Source: Deltaproteobacteria bacterium
GTDB lineage: Bacteria; Desulfobacterota; Desulfuromonadia; Geobacterales; Pseudopelobacteraceae
NCBI GenBank assembly: GCA_021780495.1
Contig: JAJXYO010000016.1
Location: forward strand, 55,987-119,986
Reading direction: 5' to 3'
DNA: 64,000 bases
Below, piece by piece: positions 10,472 through 20,210 of the stretch. Position 1 is the first letter of the stretch. Each line of letters starts with the position of its first letter. A program made the translations under genes and the position numbers. A model generated the notes under the pieces. It saw nothing but the letters and a program-made list of their open reading frames with translations. It searched no databases and had not been told where the DNA came from.

Positions 10472-11416
10472 ATGTACAGCCAACCGGGTAAGACCAAATT
10501 TCAGATCGATTTACGCCAGCATCTGCGTGACCAGAATATCAGCGGCAATATGGTGCACTTGATCTGCGAAATCGCCGAGGCCAGTAAATACGTGATTAAT
10601 GCGGTTCGAACAGGTGATCTGGGTGTTGCCGGTACTTCCAATCTGTATGGTGAGGAACAGTTGGCCCTGGATGTACTTTCCGACCGCATCATGCGCAAGC
10701 GACTGCAACATTCCGGAGTGGTTTGCAACATAGCATCCGAGGAAATGGAGGAAATATTTCAGGTAACCAGCAATCCTCAGGGAATGTTCTCGGTTGCCTA
10801 TGATCCGTTGGATGGTTCTTCGCTGGTGGACGTCAATCTGGCCGTAGGCACCATCGTAGGTATCTATCAGGGTGATGACCTGCTTCAGCCGGGACGCAAA
10901 ATGGTCGGCGCCATGTATATTCTCTACGGCCCGCGGGTTTCCATGGTGTATTCGGTCGGCAAAGGGGTCTTTGAATTCACCATGAACCAGCTGATGGAGT
11001 ACACCCTGACCCGTGAGAATATCCAGATGAAGCCATCAGGCGATATATATTCACCCGGTGGCCTGCGTAAGAAGTACAGCGAGGCCAATGAACGTTTTAT
11101 CCGCTATCTGGAGGATAAGGGCTCGAAGCTGCGCTATTCGGGTGGTTTTGTGCCGGATATCAACCAAATCCTCATGAAAGGCAAAGGGGTGTTCATGTAT
11201 CCGGCTCTCAATGATAGTCCCAACGGAAAATTACGCCTGTTGTTCGAGCTCAATCCGATGGCTTTTTTGCTGGAACAGGCCGGAGGATCTGCAACCAATG
11301 GCGAGATTCCCATACTGGACATCGTGCCGGACGGCTTGGATCAGCGTTGTCCCGTGTACATCGGCTGCCGGGAGGATGTGGACAAGGCCAGAGAATTTCT
11401 TGATGGGAGCTGTTAA
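10472..11416 (+). CDS. fbp: fructose-1,6-bisphosphatase class I
   Basis: This gluconeogenic enzyme hydrolyses fructose-1,6-bisphosphate to fructose-6-phosphate. The 314-residue product carries the class I metal-site motif DPLDGSS near residue 112, SEEMEE near residue 88, and the C-terminal substrate segment KLRLLFELNPMAFLLEQAGG. It is slightly shorter than the 330-340 of enterobacterial enzymes. GGAGG lies six bases before the ATG. Only two bases separate it from the next small gene, so they are probably co-transcribed. Confidence 0.94.
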   Translation: MYSQPGKTKFQIDLRQHLRDQNISGNMVHLICEIAEASKYVINAVRTGDLGVAGTSNLYGEEQLALDVLSDRIMRKRLQHSGVVCNIASEEMEEIFQVTSNPQGMFSVAYDPLDGSSLVDVNLAVGTIVGIYQGDDLLQPGRKMVGAMYILYGPRVSMVYSVGKGVFEFTMNQLMEYTLTRENIQMKPSGDIYSPGGLRKKYSEANERFIRYLEDKGSKLRYSGGFVPDINQILMKGKGVFMYPALNDSPNGKLRLLFELNPMAFLLEQAGGSATNGEIPILDIVPDGLDQRCPVYIGCREDVDKAREFLDGSC

Positions 11417-11418
11417 GA

Positions 11419-11721
11419 ATGACCGATGAGCGTGCTGCTGAAGATAAAGTTGGTGTTGCTTTACCGGTACAACGTCTCTGTAATGAAATTCAGCTCTTTG
11501 ATCTGTGTGAGCTGGAAAGATGTTCATTCAAGCAAGGCCGATACTGTGCCAATGCGGAGCTTCTGACGGTTTTTGAAAAGATATCTGATGCTGAAGTGCA
11601 TCGTCCCGAGATGTTAATCTCCGAAGGGCTGGAAGAAGGTGACGATCCCTGTGACGAAGAGTACGACGGGGCTTTTGAAGATGATGAGTTCGGAAATGAA
11701 GAAGGGTATGAAGAAGAGTAG
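11419..11721 (+). CDS. unrecognised small acidic protein with four cysteines, downstream of fbp
   Basis: I do not recognise a named family. The 100-residue product has Cys at 21, 30, 35 and 43 within its first half, and a very acidic Glu/Asp/Gly-rich tail over the last 35 residues. There is no signal peptide or membrane segment. It starts two bases after the fbp stop and ends before a strong terminator, so the two form a bicistronic unit. The cysteine spacing could bind a metal or be redox-active, but this is inference. Coding is supported by the tight spacing, the composition and the terminator immediately after. Confidence 0.7.
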   Translation: MTDERAAEDKVGVALPVQRLCNEIQLFDLCELERCSFKQGRYCANAELLTVFEKISDAEVHRPEMLISEGLEEGDDPCDEEYDGAFEDDEFGNEEGYEEE

Positions 11722-11756
11722 CTAACGCGTCATGAACAGGGTAACGACTTGCAATG

Positions 11757-11784
11757 GGGTGCGGATGATTTCGCACCCTTTTTT
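11757..11784 (+). terminator. terminator of the fbp operon
   Basis: GGGTGCG (11757-11763) pairs with CGCACCC (11772-11778), followed by six T. It ends the fbp unit and stands opposite the convergent HD-GYP gene. Confidence 0.85.
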
Positions 11785-11834
11785 CGTAGGCCAGTCATAA
11801 TTTATGTGAATTCAGTGGACCCGCTGCCGGTGTG

Positions 11835-12881
11835 TCAAATGAAATGTTTATTGGCGCACTCTTCCCATTGGCTGCGTGAAATTGCAAGGAACAGGTCTGC
11901 AAGTTTGGGATCGAACTGGCTTCCACGGAACTTTTTGACCTCACTGGTAACGGCTTCGAAAGGGAGTGCTCTGCGGTAGGGGCGATCGGATGTCATGGCA
12001 TCCAGCGTGTCTACCAGTGCGAAGATGCGGGATCCGACCGGAATCTGATCGCCCTTGAGGCCTTTGGGATACCCGCTTCCATCGTAGCGTTCATGGTGAG
12101 TGAGGATGATTTCGGCCGGGCCTTTCAGAAATGCGATTTCAGACAGAATTGCGTAGCCGATTTGAGGGTGTTTGCGCATTTCAACCCACTCTGTGGTATC
12201 CAGTTTGCCGGGTTTGAGGAGGATGTTGTCGGATATGCCGATTTTACCGATATCGTGGAGTAGAGAGCCTTTGGCGAGTTGTTCCAGTTCTGTTCCTCTG
12301 ATGCTGAGCTTTCCTGCAATCAGGGCCGCAAAATTCATCACCCGTTCCGAGTGTGATCCGACCTCTTTTTCCCGGGCGTCAAGAGCTCTGACGAGCGCCG
12401 TCAACGTGTTGTTGTAGGCATCATTCAGCTCGTTCATGGTGCGGCGGAGTTGTTCCGTCTGTTCCATGACCTTGAATTCGAGGCTGACCTGATAGTTCTT
12501 TTTTTCGATAGCCAGGCAGCGTTTCTCGATCAGGTTGCGAACCGTCAGCATGACTCTGCTGATGCCGAAGGGCTTGGTAAGGTAATCATCTGCGCCAAGA
12601 TGGATGCACTCCAAAGCGGTATTCATATCCGACAGGCCCGTAATCATCAGGACAGCGATCTCGGAATCAACCTTCTTGAGGTCTCTGAGGAGGTCAACCC
12701 CGCTTCTGCCAGGCATCATGATGTCGGATATGACCAGATCGATACGCTGGGCTCCCAGCACGGCAAATGCTTCATCCACATTGGCCGCCATGTGGCAGAT
12801 ATAGTTTTCCTGCTGGAGGGCTGAGGCAAGCAGATCCCTGATCATTTCCTCATCGTCAACTACCAGTACATGTTCATTCAT
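11835..12881 (-). CDS. response regulator with HD-GYP domain
   Basis: Receiver domain (about residues 1-120, phospho-acceptor in VISDIMMPGRSG) joined by a coiled coil to an HD-GYP phosphodiesterase domain. That domain contains HDIGKIG and HHERYDGSGYPKGL, with all metal-binding residues intact. HD-GYP proteins hydrolyse c-di-GMP and, in some cases, 3',3'-cGAMP. I chose ATG 12881 ([12 protein letters not shown]) because GGAG is seven bases upstream; a longer reading to 12932 adds a non-homologous 17 residues. It overlaps the upstream kinase gene by eight bases and is probably its cognate output. Confidence 0.92.
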   Translation of the reverse strand: MNEHVLVVDDEEMIRDLLASALQQENYICHMAANVDEAFAVLGAQRIDLVISDIMMPGRSGVDLLRDLKKVDSEIAVLMITGLSDMNTALECIHLGADDYLTKPFGISRVMLTVRNLIEKRCLAIEKKNYQVSLEFKVMEQTEQLRRTMNELNDAYNNTLTALVRALDAREKEVGSHSERVMNFAALIAGKLSIRGTELEQLAKGSLLHDIGKIGISDNILLKPGKLDTTEWVEMRKHPQIGYAILSEIAFLKGPAEIILTHHERYDGSGYPKGLKGDQIPVGSRIFALVDTLDAMTSDRPYRRALPFEAVTSEVKKFRGSQFDPKLADLFLAISRSQWEECANKHFI

Positions 12882-14703
12882 GGATGCTCTCCGTGCTGGC
12901 TGGTGAAATCCGACCGATGCCGTTTTTAACAATGCGTGTCATTTCCGCAGGATTGAATGGTTTCATGATAAAGGGTATCCGTTCGCCGGGAAAATCGCTG
13001 GCCCTGATGTGACCATCCGCATAGCCGGACATGAAGACAATGTGTAAATCTGGCTGTATGTCACGCATCAATTTTGCCATTTCGGGACCGGTCATGTCGG
13101 GCATCATGATATCAGTCAGAAGCAGATCGATATTATCCGAGAAACGCTCGAAAATCTTCAATGCCTCCAGCGGTCCCGAGGCGGTCAAGACGGTGCACCC
13201 CTGCGATCTGAGTGTGAGAGCCGCCATGTCGAGCACAGCCTTTTCATCCTCGACGATCAGGATCATCCCGGATTCAGCTGACGGCTGCATAGTCTGAAGC
13301 GCTTCTCGGGGTGACGTATCCAGCTCAATCTCCTCCTGCCTGGGGAGAAATACGCGGAATTCCGATCCAATCCCGATTTCACTCTGAACCTGAATGTAAC
13401 CGCCGCTCTGTTTAACAATGCCATACACGGTAGCCAGACCGAGTCCGCTCCCGTTTCCCAGCTCCTTGGTGCAGAAAAAAGGTTCGAATATCCGTTTGAT
13501 GCATTCCTCGGACATGCCCATGCCGCTATCCTTGACAGCGATCATGATGTATGAACCGATTACGGCCCCTTTGTTTTCGCGAACAAATACATCATCAAGT
13601 ACCCTGTTGGCGGTCTCTATGGTTATGCTGCCTCCACTCTCAAAAGCGTCGCGGGCATTGATAACCAGATTCATGATGATCTGCTCTATCTGGCTCGGGT
13701 CGGCTTTAACCAGACCGATATCAGATGAAAGATGGGTAGCGAGTGAGATGTTCTCGCCAATCAGGCGACACAGAATCTTGTGCAAGCTGGCAATAAGACT
13801 GTTGATGTTGAGCTGTCGTGGCTCAAGCACCTGACGACGTCCGAACGCCAGCAACTGTCGGACAAGGGTTGCAGCGCGTTCACCTGCGTTCAGAATCTGT
13901 TCTACCTCTTTATGCATCTGGTCGCTGCTGCTGATCTTCTGTAGTACCAGAGTACTGTAGCCGTTGATGACCGTCAGCAGGTTGTTGAAATCGTGGGCTA
14001 TGCCGCCTGCCAATTGGCCTATTGCCTCCATTTTCTGGGCCTGGCGGAGCTGCTCTTGTGCCGCCTTGCGCTCGATGTCTGCTCGTGCTCCGTTAATGGC
14101 CAGGGCACACGTCTGGGCATAGTTTTCCAGCTCATTGATATGAGACGTATGATAGCCGCCGCTGCGATTGGCCAATCCGATCATGCCGACCGCGACGGTG
14201 CCAATCTTGAGCGGCATCCCGGCAAAACAGGAAAAATGTGGTGCGCAGACGGCGCACGAGCAACCCGCCCAGCGATTCTCCGCCGGCGAGTCCACAATGA
14301 TGACCCTGTCTTCGATAAGCGGGGCCAGAAGCAGGGAATGATGACGTGGAAACAGATAGTGGCCATGGCGACGGATTTCATATTTGATGTCACGGAATAC
14401 GGCCTCTTCGGAAATGGAATCGAATGATGCCAGTGACAGCGACAGAATACTGGCATTTCCATCCGGCAGGATTTCATACAGCACGCCAAAGGGCGAGTTG
14501 GTGATCGTCATGCAGGCATCGATGAGGATTTGGGCCATCTGATTGATATTGCCGGTTTCGATAAAGCGCAGATTTGCAGCGGTAATTGATTCAGAAAGCA
14601 TGAGGCTGCGCTGTTGGCGTTCCTCCGCAGCCTGATAGAGTGCGCTGAGCTCTGGCATGGTGTGCTGGATACTGTTATTTATGGAAGAACTTTCCGGGGA
14701 CAT
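12874..14703 (-). CDS. GAF-containing hybrid histidine kinase
   Basis: The 609-residue sensor has no membrane segment. Order: short N-terminal helix, GAF domain (about 45-205), coiled coil, HisKA with phospho-acceptor His 237 in [11 protein letters not shown], HATPase ([29 protein letters not shown]), and a C-terminal receiver (about 485-600, LLTDIMMPD). The GAF domain holds a C-x-C-x2-C-x5-C cluster (Cys 148, 150, 153, 159), which could bind a metal or Fe-S centre. The gene is translationally coupled to the HD-GYP response regulator, so a phosphorelay controlling cyclic dinucleotide breakdown is likely. Confidence 0.9.
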   Translation of the reverse strand: MSPESSSINNSIQHTMPELSALYQAAEERQQRSLMLSESITAANLRFIETGNINQMAQILIDACMTITNSPFGVLYEILPDGNASILSLSLASFDSISEEAVFRDIKYEIRRHGHYLFPRHHSLLLAPLIEDRVIIVDSPAENRWAGCSCAVCAPHFSCFAGMPLKIGTVAVGMIGLANRSGGYHTSHINELENYAQTCALAINGARADIERKAAQEQLRQAQKMEAIGQLAGGIAHDFNNLLTVINGYSTLVLQKISSSDQMHKEVEQILNAGERAATLVRQLLAFGRRQVLEPRQLNINSLIASLHKILCRLIGENISLATHLSSDIGLVKADPSQIEQIIMNLVINARDAFESGGSITIETANRVLDDVFVRENKGAVIGSYIMIAVKDSGMGMSEECIKRIFEPFFCTKELGNGSGLGLATVYGIVKQSGGYIQVQSEIGIGSEFRVFLPRQEEIELDTSPREALQTMQPSAESGMILIVEDEKAVLDMAALTLRSQGCTVLTASGPLEALKIFERFSDNIDLLLTDIMMPDMTGPEMAKLMRDIQPDLHIVFMSGYADGHIRASDFPGERIPFIMKPFNPAEMTRIVKNGIGRISPASTESIHE

Positions 14704-14918
14704 GGTGCGTAACGTCTCTTTCTGTCTACAGTATATTCTGCAAAAATAATAAGTTAGAAGATAAATCGTTGGCGCGCGTAGCCCGTGTGTCCAGGTAATG
14801 TTTGCTAAAACCTACCACCCAATTGCCATGTTTTCAAGTGGCATGATCTGTGATATATTTTTAACCAAGCATTCCAGCCTGTTGTAGCAGCCAAATCCAT
14901 ATCTGAAAGTAGTGACTG

Positions 14919-17330
14919 ATGCTCCAGGAACGGCCATTGCTGCTCCCATTTCTGGCAATGGCCACTGGTCTGGTTATCTCGGATCAGTCCGGTTTTCTGC
15001 TGCCATACTCTGCTCTAGCCGCGACCTTTGTCTGTCTTGTCCTTTCAAGCCTGATCAGGTGGCGGCCACCTTTTGTGATCTGCACGGCCCTGTTTTTTTG
15101 TGTATGGGGCTTTTGCGCCCTGACTTCATGGGAATCTCCACCGTCACCCCCCTGTTCCATAATCTACCGTGCGGGATCTACGCCGGTTACCGTAGAGGGC
15201 ATCGTGCAGGCCCGTCCGGTTATTTCGCCTGCCGGAAATAATCTTGTAATCCGCACGGAACACGTTTTTCGTGATGGGCGCACCGAGCCGGTCTGCGGTG
15301 ATCTGATGCTGTATGTGGCCGAAGGCGATGTAACCGTGAACAGGGGAGATAGAATCCGCTGTGTAACGAGGATTTCCGTTCCCCAGCGCCTCGGCCTGCC
15401 GGGCGAGTTTGATTATCCCCGCTATCTGGCGTTTCAGGGGATTGCTGCCACCGGTCGGGTAGCATCGCAGGATGATATCGTTCTGATTCGGTCTGCTGTC
15501 ATGGATTCTGTTCTGCGTAGGGCGGATCTGACGGCCCGACATCTGGGCGATGTGATACGCGCATCCGTAGCCGATGAAAACGTTTCGTCGGTTTTGACTG
15601 CACTTCTGATCGGTGATCAGAAACGGATACCGGTGGAACTGGCCGATGCCTACACCCGGGCCGGAGTCAATCACATCCTGTCTGTTTCCGGATTTCATGT
15701 CGGCATCATTGCGTACTTCATCGTGATGATCTCCCTGTTGCTGGCCCTTCGCTCCGAAGGACTCGCCCTGTACTTCAATCTTCGCAAAGCGGTGTTGATA
15801 CTGACGGTACCGGCCATGCTGCTGTACCTGCTTCTAACCGGATCTGCTCCGGCTACTGCCCGCTCGGTCATCATGCTGGCCGCCTGTGTACTTGCCCTGT
15901 GCGCGGAACGTGAGACCGATCCGGTCAACGCCCTGCTGCTGTCGGCTTTTCTGCTGTTGGCCATACACCCGCCTACACTCTTCGATGTCTCGTTTCAACT
16001 TTCCTTTCTGGCTCTGTGGGGGATTGTGGTCATCGTGCCGCCGGTCATGGAAAAGATCGGTGTGATCAAGCGCAGTTGGCTGCGTTCCCTGGTCCAGTTT
16101 GTCGTTGCCTCCTGTGCGGCCACCTTTGCGACTATTGTGCCGGTGCTGTTCGTCTTTAACCAGGCCTCACTGAATGGTATTCTCTCCAACTTCCTGATTG
16201 TGCCGCTGCTGGGGTACGGTGCCGTCCTGGCTGGATTCTGTGCCGTGCCGTTCATCTACCTGTCCCTGCCGGTCGCCCATCTGCTGCTGGGGATGGCTGC
16301 CAAGCTGGTACAGCTGTCCAACTGGTTGATCGGCCTGTTTGCTCGTCTGCCGGTTGTGCATTTCCAAGGCATAACCGCTTTGGATATGCTGCTGTTTGTT
16401 TCCGTGATGTGTGTACTGACCTTTCTGCGTGGCAAGGCTGCCAAGACTGTGCTGTGTGTGTCGCTGCCGGTCTTTGCCGTTGCATTCCATGTATTCGCCC
16501 CATCAGCCGCCGATGGGCGCCTGCATGTCACCATGCTCAGTGTCGGGCAGGCCGAATCTTTGCTTGTGCGACTGCCCGACGGTAATACCCTGCTGGTGGA
16601 TGGGGGAGGGTATCTGCATGAGAACGGACACGACTTCGGTGAGCGCACTCTGGCTCCAGCCCTGTACAAGCTCGGTGTCCGGCGGATCGATGATCTGATA
16701 CTGACCCATAGCCATCCCGATCATATCGGGGGACTGCCCTATGTGGCCCGCATGATTCCGGTCGGCAGGTTCTGGGAATCTATTGCCGGCGGGGATGGTG
16801 ATGGCTATGAACAACTGCGATCAGCTCTGGAGCGTAACCATGTCCCTGTCTCCAGGCTTGCGGCCGGGGACAGAGTTGATCTGCCGGCCGGTGTCAGTAT
16901 TCACGTGCTGTCACCCCGTGTAATAGGGCAGCGGGCTGGATTGGCACGGGATGAGATGGGTATGAATGAGGATTCCCTTGTGTTTCGCCTGGAGTATGGC
17001 TCATTCAGCATGCTGTTCATGGCAGATGCCGGATTTCCGGCCGAGGATCGCATGCTGGCCGGGGATGCTGAACTGAACGCTACCGTGCTGAAAGTTGGCC
17101 ATCATGGCAGTCGCTATTCCACCTCTGACGCCTTTCTCGACCGGGTTGCCCCAAAAGTGGCCCTGATTTCTGCCGGCCGGGGCAACCGTTTCGGGTTGCC
17201 GTCAGCCCGCACGCTGGACCTGCTTGCCAGACGAGGTATCCAGATCTACCGCACCGATCTGGATGGCAGCATTGAACTGATCAGCGACGGTACTACCTGG
17301 AGTGTCACAACCCCCTATCACCGAGAATAG
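14919..17330 (+). CDS. comEC: DNA internalisation-related competence protein ComEC/Rec2
   Basis: ComEC forms the inner-membrane channel for single-stranded DNA uptake. The 803-residue product shows an N-terminal group of hydrophobic segments, a DUF4131-like soluble part (about 60-190), the competence transmembrane domain with HILSVSGFHVGI near residue 250, and a C-terminal metallo-beta-lactamase-like domain containing HSHPDHIGG (from residue 597) and GHHGSRYSTS. All expected parts are present, so it looks functional. It lies 102 nt upstream of the REC-GGDEF gene. Confidence 0.93.
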   Translation: MLQERPLLLPFLAMATGLVISDQSGFLLPYSALAATFVCLVLSSLIRWRPPFVICTALFFCVWGFCALTSWESPPSPPCSIIYRAGSTPVTVEGIVQARPVISPAGNNLVIRTEHVFRDGRTEPVCGDLMLYVAEGDVTVNRGDRIRCVTRISVPQRLGLPGEFDYPRYLAFQGIAATGRVASQDDIVLIRSAVMDSVLRRADLTARHLGDVIRASVADENVSSVLTALLIGDQKRIPVELADAYTRAGVNHILSVSGFHVGIIAYFIVMISLLLALRSEGLALYFNLRKAVLILTVPAMLLYLLLTGSAPATARSVIMLAACVLALCAERETDPVNALLLSAFLLLAIHPPTLFDVSFQLSFLALWGIVVIVPPVMEKIGVIKRSWLRSLVQFVVASCAATFATIVPVLFVFNQASLNGILSNFLIVPLLGYGAVLAGFCAVPFIYLSLPVAHLLLGMAAKLVQLSNWLIGLFARLPVVHFQGITALDMLLFVSVMCVLTFLRGKAAKTVLCVSLPVFAVAFHVFAPSAADGRLHVTMLSVGQAESLLVRLPDGNTLLVDGGGYLHENGHDFGERTLAPALYKLGVRRIDDLILTHSHPDHIGGLPYVARMIPVGRFWESIAGGDGDGYEQLRSALERNHVPVSRLAAGDRVDLPAGVSIHVLSPRVIGQRAGLARDEMGMNEDSLVFRLEYGSFSMLFMADAGFPAEDRMLAGDAELNATVLKVGHHGSRYSTSDAFLDRVAPKVALISAGRGNRFGLPSARTLDLLARRGIQIYRTDLDGSIELISDGTTWSVTTPYHRE

Positions 17331-17432
17331 GATTGGCATTCCATCCGCTGCCAAAGACCGTTTGACATAGCCCGCGTTAATGCGGTAAAAAGATGCATTA
17401 ATCCATCTCTCACACCAAACTGGCAAACCTTA

Positions 17433-18806
17433 ATGGATAAGATTCTGATAGTCGAAGACGACCTCTTTTTCCGTGAGATGCTCTCTAACGTCCTCACAGC
17501 CGAGGGCTACGAGGTCGATGCCGCCTCCTGTGGTCTAGAGGCCTTTGAGATGATGACCGAACACCGCTATGGGCTGGTGATTACCGACTTGATCATGCCT
17601 GATATCAGTGGTATGGAAATCCTTTCGCGTGTCAAGGAAAACGACCCGAGCATCGATGTCATCATGGTTACCGGCAATGCAAATCTCGAATCAGCCATCT
17701 TTGCCTTGAAACACGGTGCCCGCGATTACCTGACCAAGCCGGTCAATCATGTTGAATTTCTGCATTCGGTTGCCCAGTGCATGCAGCAACGCCGCCTGCT
17801 GGATGAAAACGAAGAGCTCAAGAATATGCTCAACCTGTTTCAATCCAGCCAGACCATCGCCGGATGTCTCGAACTGGATCGTGTGTATCACCTGATGGTG
17901 GATGCGGTCTCGCGGGAGATCGGCGTCAGCCGTGCGTTGGGGCTGTTTCAGGTTGACGGCGGCCTGGAGCTCAAGAATTTCAAAGGCCTAACAGGCGACG
18001 TGGCACAGCAGTATTGCGACACCCTGCAGGTCAGCATATCCAGGCATCAGCACCATAATCGCCTGATGGCTAAAATCAAGCTGCCTGAACCGGTAACGAA
18101 GAATGTCAACCTCGATATACACGAGGCCTACCTGATCTTCGTGCTCAACAAAGCCACCCTGCTGGGTGTTGTCGTCGTCTTTAACGATCCTGGCCAGCAA
18201 CTGCCGGATTTTGGCCCCTTCAAAAAAAATATCCGCTTTTTGTTGGAGCAGTCAGCTCGCGCCTTTCAGAACGCCGAAAATTATACCCTGGCAAAGGATA
18301 TGCTGTTCATCGATGACCTGAGCGGTCTGTTCAATCATCGCTATTTGGAGGTCGCCCTCGACCGGGAGCTGAAACGGGCCGAACGCTATGCCTCACAACT
18401 GGCAGTTTTGTTTATGGACCTGGACTCCTTCAAGAAGGTTAATGATACCCATGGCCATCTGGTGGGCAGCCGCGTACTCAGGGAGATGGGCGACCTGTTG
18501 AAAAAATCGACCCGCGAGGTGGATGTCGTCATACGTTATGGTGGTGACGAATATACCATCATCCTGGTGGAAACCGGTGCTGAAACCGCCGGGATTGTGG
18601 CCGAACGTATCCGCTCACAGGTGGAAGCCCATGATTTTCTGGCGGCGGAGGGCTATGCGATCCGTCTGACCTGCAGCATAGGCTATGCCTGCTGCCCGGA
18701 AGATACCATGTCAAAGCAGGAACTGCTGGATATGGCCGATCAGGCCATGTATATCGGCAAGGCCGGTGGCAAGAACTGTGTCGGCCGATTTGTCAAACCC
18801 ACCTGA
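17433..18806 (+). CDS. response regulator with Hypr-type GGDEF domain, probable cGAMP synthase (GacA-like)
   Basis: Order: receiver domain (1-120, phospho-acceptor Asp52 in VITDLIMPD), a central GAF-like region (about 135-280) and a C-terminal GGDEF domain with signature GGDEY at 370-374 and an RxxD inhibitory site (REVD) five residues before it. In most diguanylate cyclases the segment GHxxGD supplies a guanine-contacting Asp; here it reads GHLVGS, with Ser346. A Ser here is the published mark of Hypr enzymes such as Geobacter GSU1658/GacA, which make 3',3'-cGAMP. Product specificity is therefore inferred as cGAMP, possibly mixed with c-di-GMP. It is followed by a terminator, hisS and the pilin genes. 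Confidence 0.88.
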   Translation: MDKILIVEDDLFFREMLSNVLTAEGYEVDAASCGLEAFEMMTEHRYGLVITDLIMPDISGMEILSRVKENDPSIDVIMVTGNANLESAIFALKHGARDYLTKPVNHVEFLHSVAQCMQQRRLLDENEELKNMLNLFQSSQTIAGCLELDRVYHLMVDAVSREIGVSRALGLFQVDGGLELKNFKGLTGDVAQQYCDTLQVSISRHQHHNRLMAKIKLPEPVTKNVNLDIHEAYLIFVLNKATLLGVVVVFNDPGQQLPDFGPFKKNIRFLLEQSARAFQNAENYTLAKDMLFIDDLSGLFNHRYLEVALDRELKRAERYASQLAVLFMDLDSFKKVNDTHGHLVGSRVLREMGDLLKKSTREVDVVIRYGGDEYTIILVETGAETAGIVAERIRSQVEAHDFLAAEGYAIRLTCSIGYACCPEDTMSKQELLDMADQAMYIGKAGGKNCVGRFVKPT

Positions 18807-18824
18807 CGTTGTTAATACCTGTAT

Positions 18825-18874
18825 AAAGTGTCCGTCCGCCTGAGCCTGCTTTGGGCGGCGGACTTTATTTTTTT
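18825..18874 (+). terminator. terminator after the REC-GGDEF gene
   Basis: AAAG..TCCGTCCGCC (18825-18840) pairs with GGGCGGCGGACTTT (about 18853-18866), with a two-base bulge, followed by ATTTTTTT. It lies within the 92-nt gap before hisS, so hisS may depend on read-through or on its own promoter. Confidence 0.75.
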
Positions 18875-18898
18875 ATCTACTAGCACAACGAGGAAATC

Positions 18899-20140
18899 AT
18901 GGCCATCACAGCAATCAAAGGTTTTAACGATATCCTGCCGTCAGAATCCGGCCGTTGGCAGCATATTGAACAGGCCGCCCGGAGCGTATTCGAGCGGAAC
19001 GGTTTTTCTGAAATCCGGGTTCCGATCATGGAAAAGACCGAACTGTTCTGCCGTTCCATCGGCGATGCCACCGATATCGTCGAAAAGGAGATGTATTCCT
19101 TCATCGATAAAGGTGAAAACGCCATAACACTGCGGCCCGAAGGCACGGCCGGTGTCATGCGTGCCTTCATCGAGCATAAACTCTACGCCCAGGACCCGGT
19201 GGCCAAACTGTATTACCTGGGGCCGATGTTCCGCTACGAACGCCCCCAGAAGGGGCGCTACCGCCAGTTTCACCAGATCGGCGCCGAGATTACCGGCGTG
19301 CACGACCCGCTGGCCGATGCCCAGGTGCTGAACATGCTGGTGCAGTTCTTCCGCGACATCGGTCTGGATGAGCCACAACTGCAGGTCAATTCGCTGGGCT
19401 GTCCCGATTGCCGCCCGGCCTATCGCACCACCCTGATGGCCTTTCTTGAACAACGCGCCGATGCGCTCTGCGAGGACTGCCGCCGCCGGATGACAACCAA
19501 CCCGTTACGTGCCCTGGACTGCAAGGTGCCGGGCTGTATCGCGGCCACAGCCGGTGCGCCGTCCATGCTGGATAACCTCTGCACCGGCTGCTCCGATCAC
19601 TTCGCCAGCGTCAGGCAATATCTGGATACCACCGCGACGCCCTACAGCATCAACCCCCGCATGGTGCGCGGACTGGATTACTACACCCGCACCACCTTCG
19701 AGATGGTCACCGGCCTGCTGGGCTCCCAGTCGGCCGTGGCAGCCGGCGGACGCTATGACGGCCTGATCTCGCAATTGGGGGGGCCGGCCATCCCGGGTAT
19801 CGGTTTTGCCATGGGCGTCGAGCGGGTGGCGCTGCTGCTGGGTGACAAGGATTTTGCGCGCCAACCGGACCTGTTCATTGCTACTCTGGGGGCCGGCGAA
19901 CGTGGTTTCGCCTTCCGCTTGCTGCATGACCTGCTGCAGCTGGGGCTGAGGGTGGAGATGGACTACGAAGGCAAAAGCCTCAAAAGCCAGATGCGCCGGG
20001 CCGACAGGCTGGGGGCGCGCTACAGTGTCGTCATCGGCGAGAACGAGGTGTCCTCGGGCCGGGCACACTTCAAGCGCATGGCGGATGGAGAGCAGGTTGA
20101 GGTGATGCTGATTGCGGAACATATTAAACAAACATTATAG
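18899..20140 (+). CDS. hisS: histidyl-tRNA synthetase
   Basis: Class II aminoacyl-tRNA synthetase charging tRNA-His. The 413-residue product begins AITAIKGFNDILPSESGRW and contains motif 2 (FRYERPQKGRYRQFHQIGAE), the His-specific motifs RGLDYYTRTTFE and GGRYDGL, motif 3 (GIGFAMGVERVALLL), and a C-terminal anticodon-binding domain. The length is normal. GAGGAAATC precedes the ATG. Confidence 0.96.
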   Translation: MAITAIKGFNDILPSESGRWQHIEQAARSVFERNGFSEIRVPIMEKTELFCRSIGDATDIVEKEMYSFIDKGENAITLRPEGTAGVMRAFIEHKLYAQDPVAKLYYLGPMFRYERPQKGRYRQFHQIGAEITGVHDPLADAQVLNMLVQFFRDIGLDEPQLQVNSLGCPDCRPAYRTTLMAFLEQRADALCEDCRRRMTTNPLRALDCKVPGCIAATAGAPSMLDNLCTGCSDHFASVRQYLDTTATPYSINPRMVRGLDYYTRTTFEMVTGLLGSQSAVAAGGRYDGLISQLGGPAIPGIGFAMGVERVALLLGDKDFARQPDLFIATLGAGERGFAFRLLHDLLQLGLRVEMDYEGKSLKSQMRRADRLGARYSVVIGENEVSSGRAHFKRMADGEQVEVMLIAEHIKQTL

Positions 20141-20161
20141 TATGAATAAATCGATGGGCAA

Positions 20162-20178
20162 TTGGAGCTATTCTTGCT
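20162..20178 (+). promoter_or_regulatory. sigma-54 -24/-12 promoter of the first pilin
   Basis: TTGGAGCTATTCTTGCT has the invariant GG (20164-20165), ten bases, then GC (20176-20177) within TTGCT. Transcription would start near 20189, about 22 bases before the ATG. Geobacter and Pseudomonas pilA genes are known to be RpoN/PilR dependent, which fits. Confidence 0.7.
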
Positions 20179-20210
20179 TACTCATGGAAACCGTACATGG
20201 GGTGTGATCG

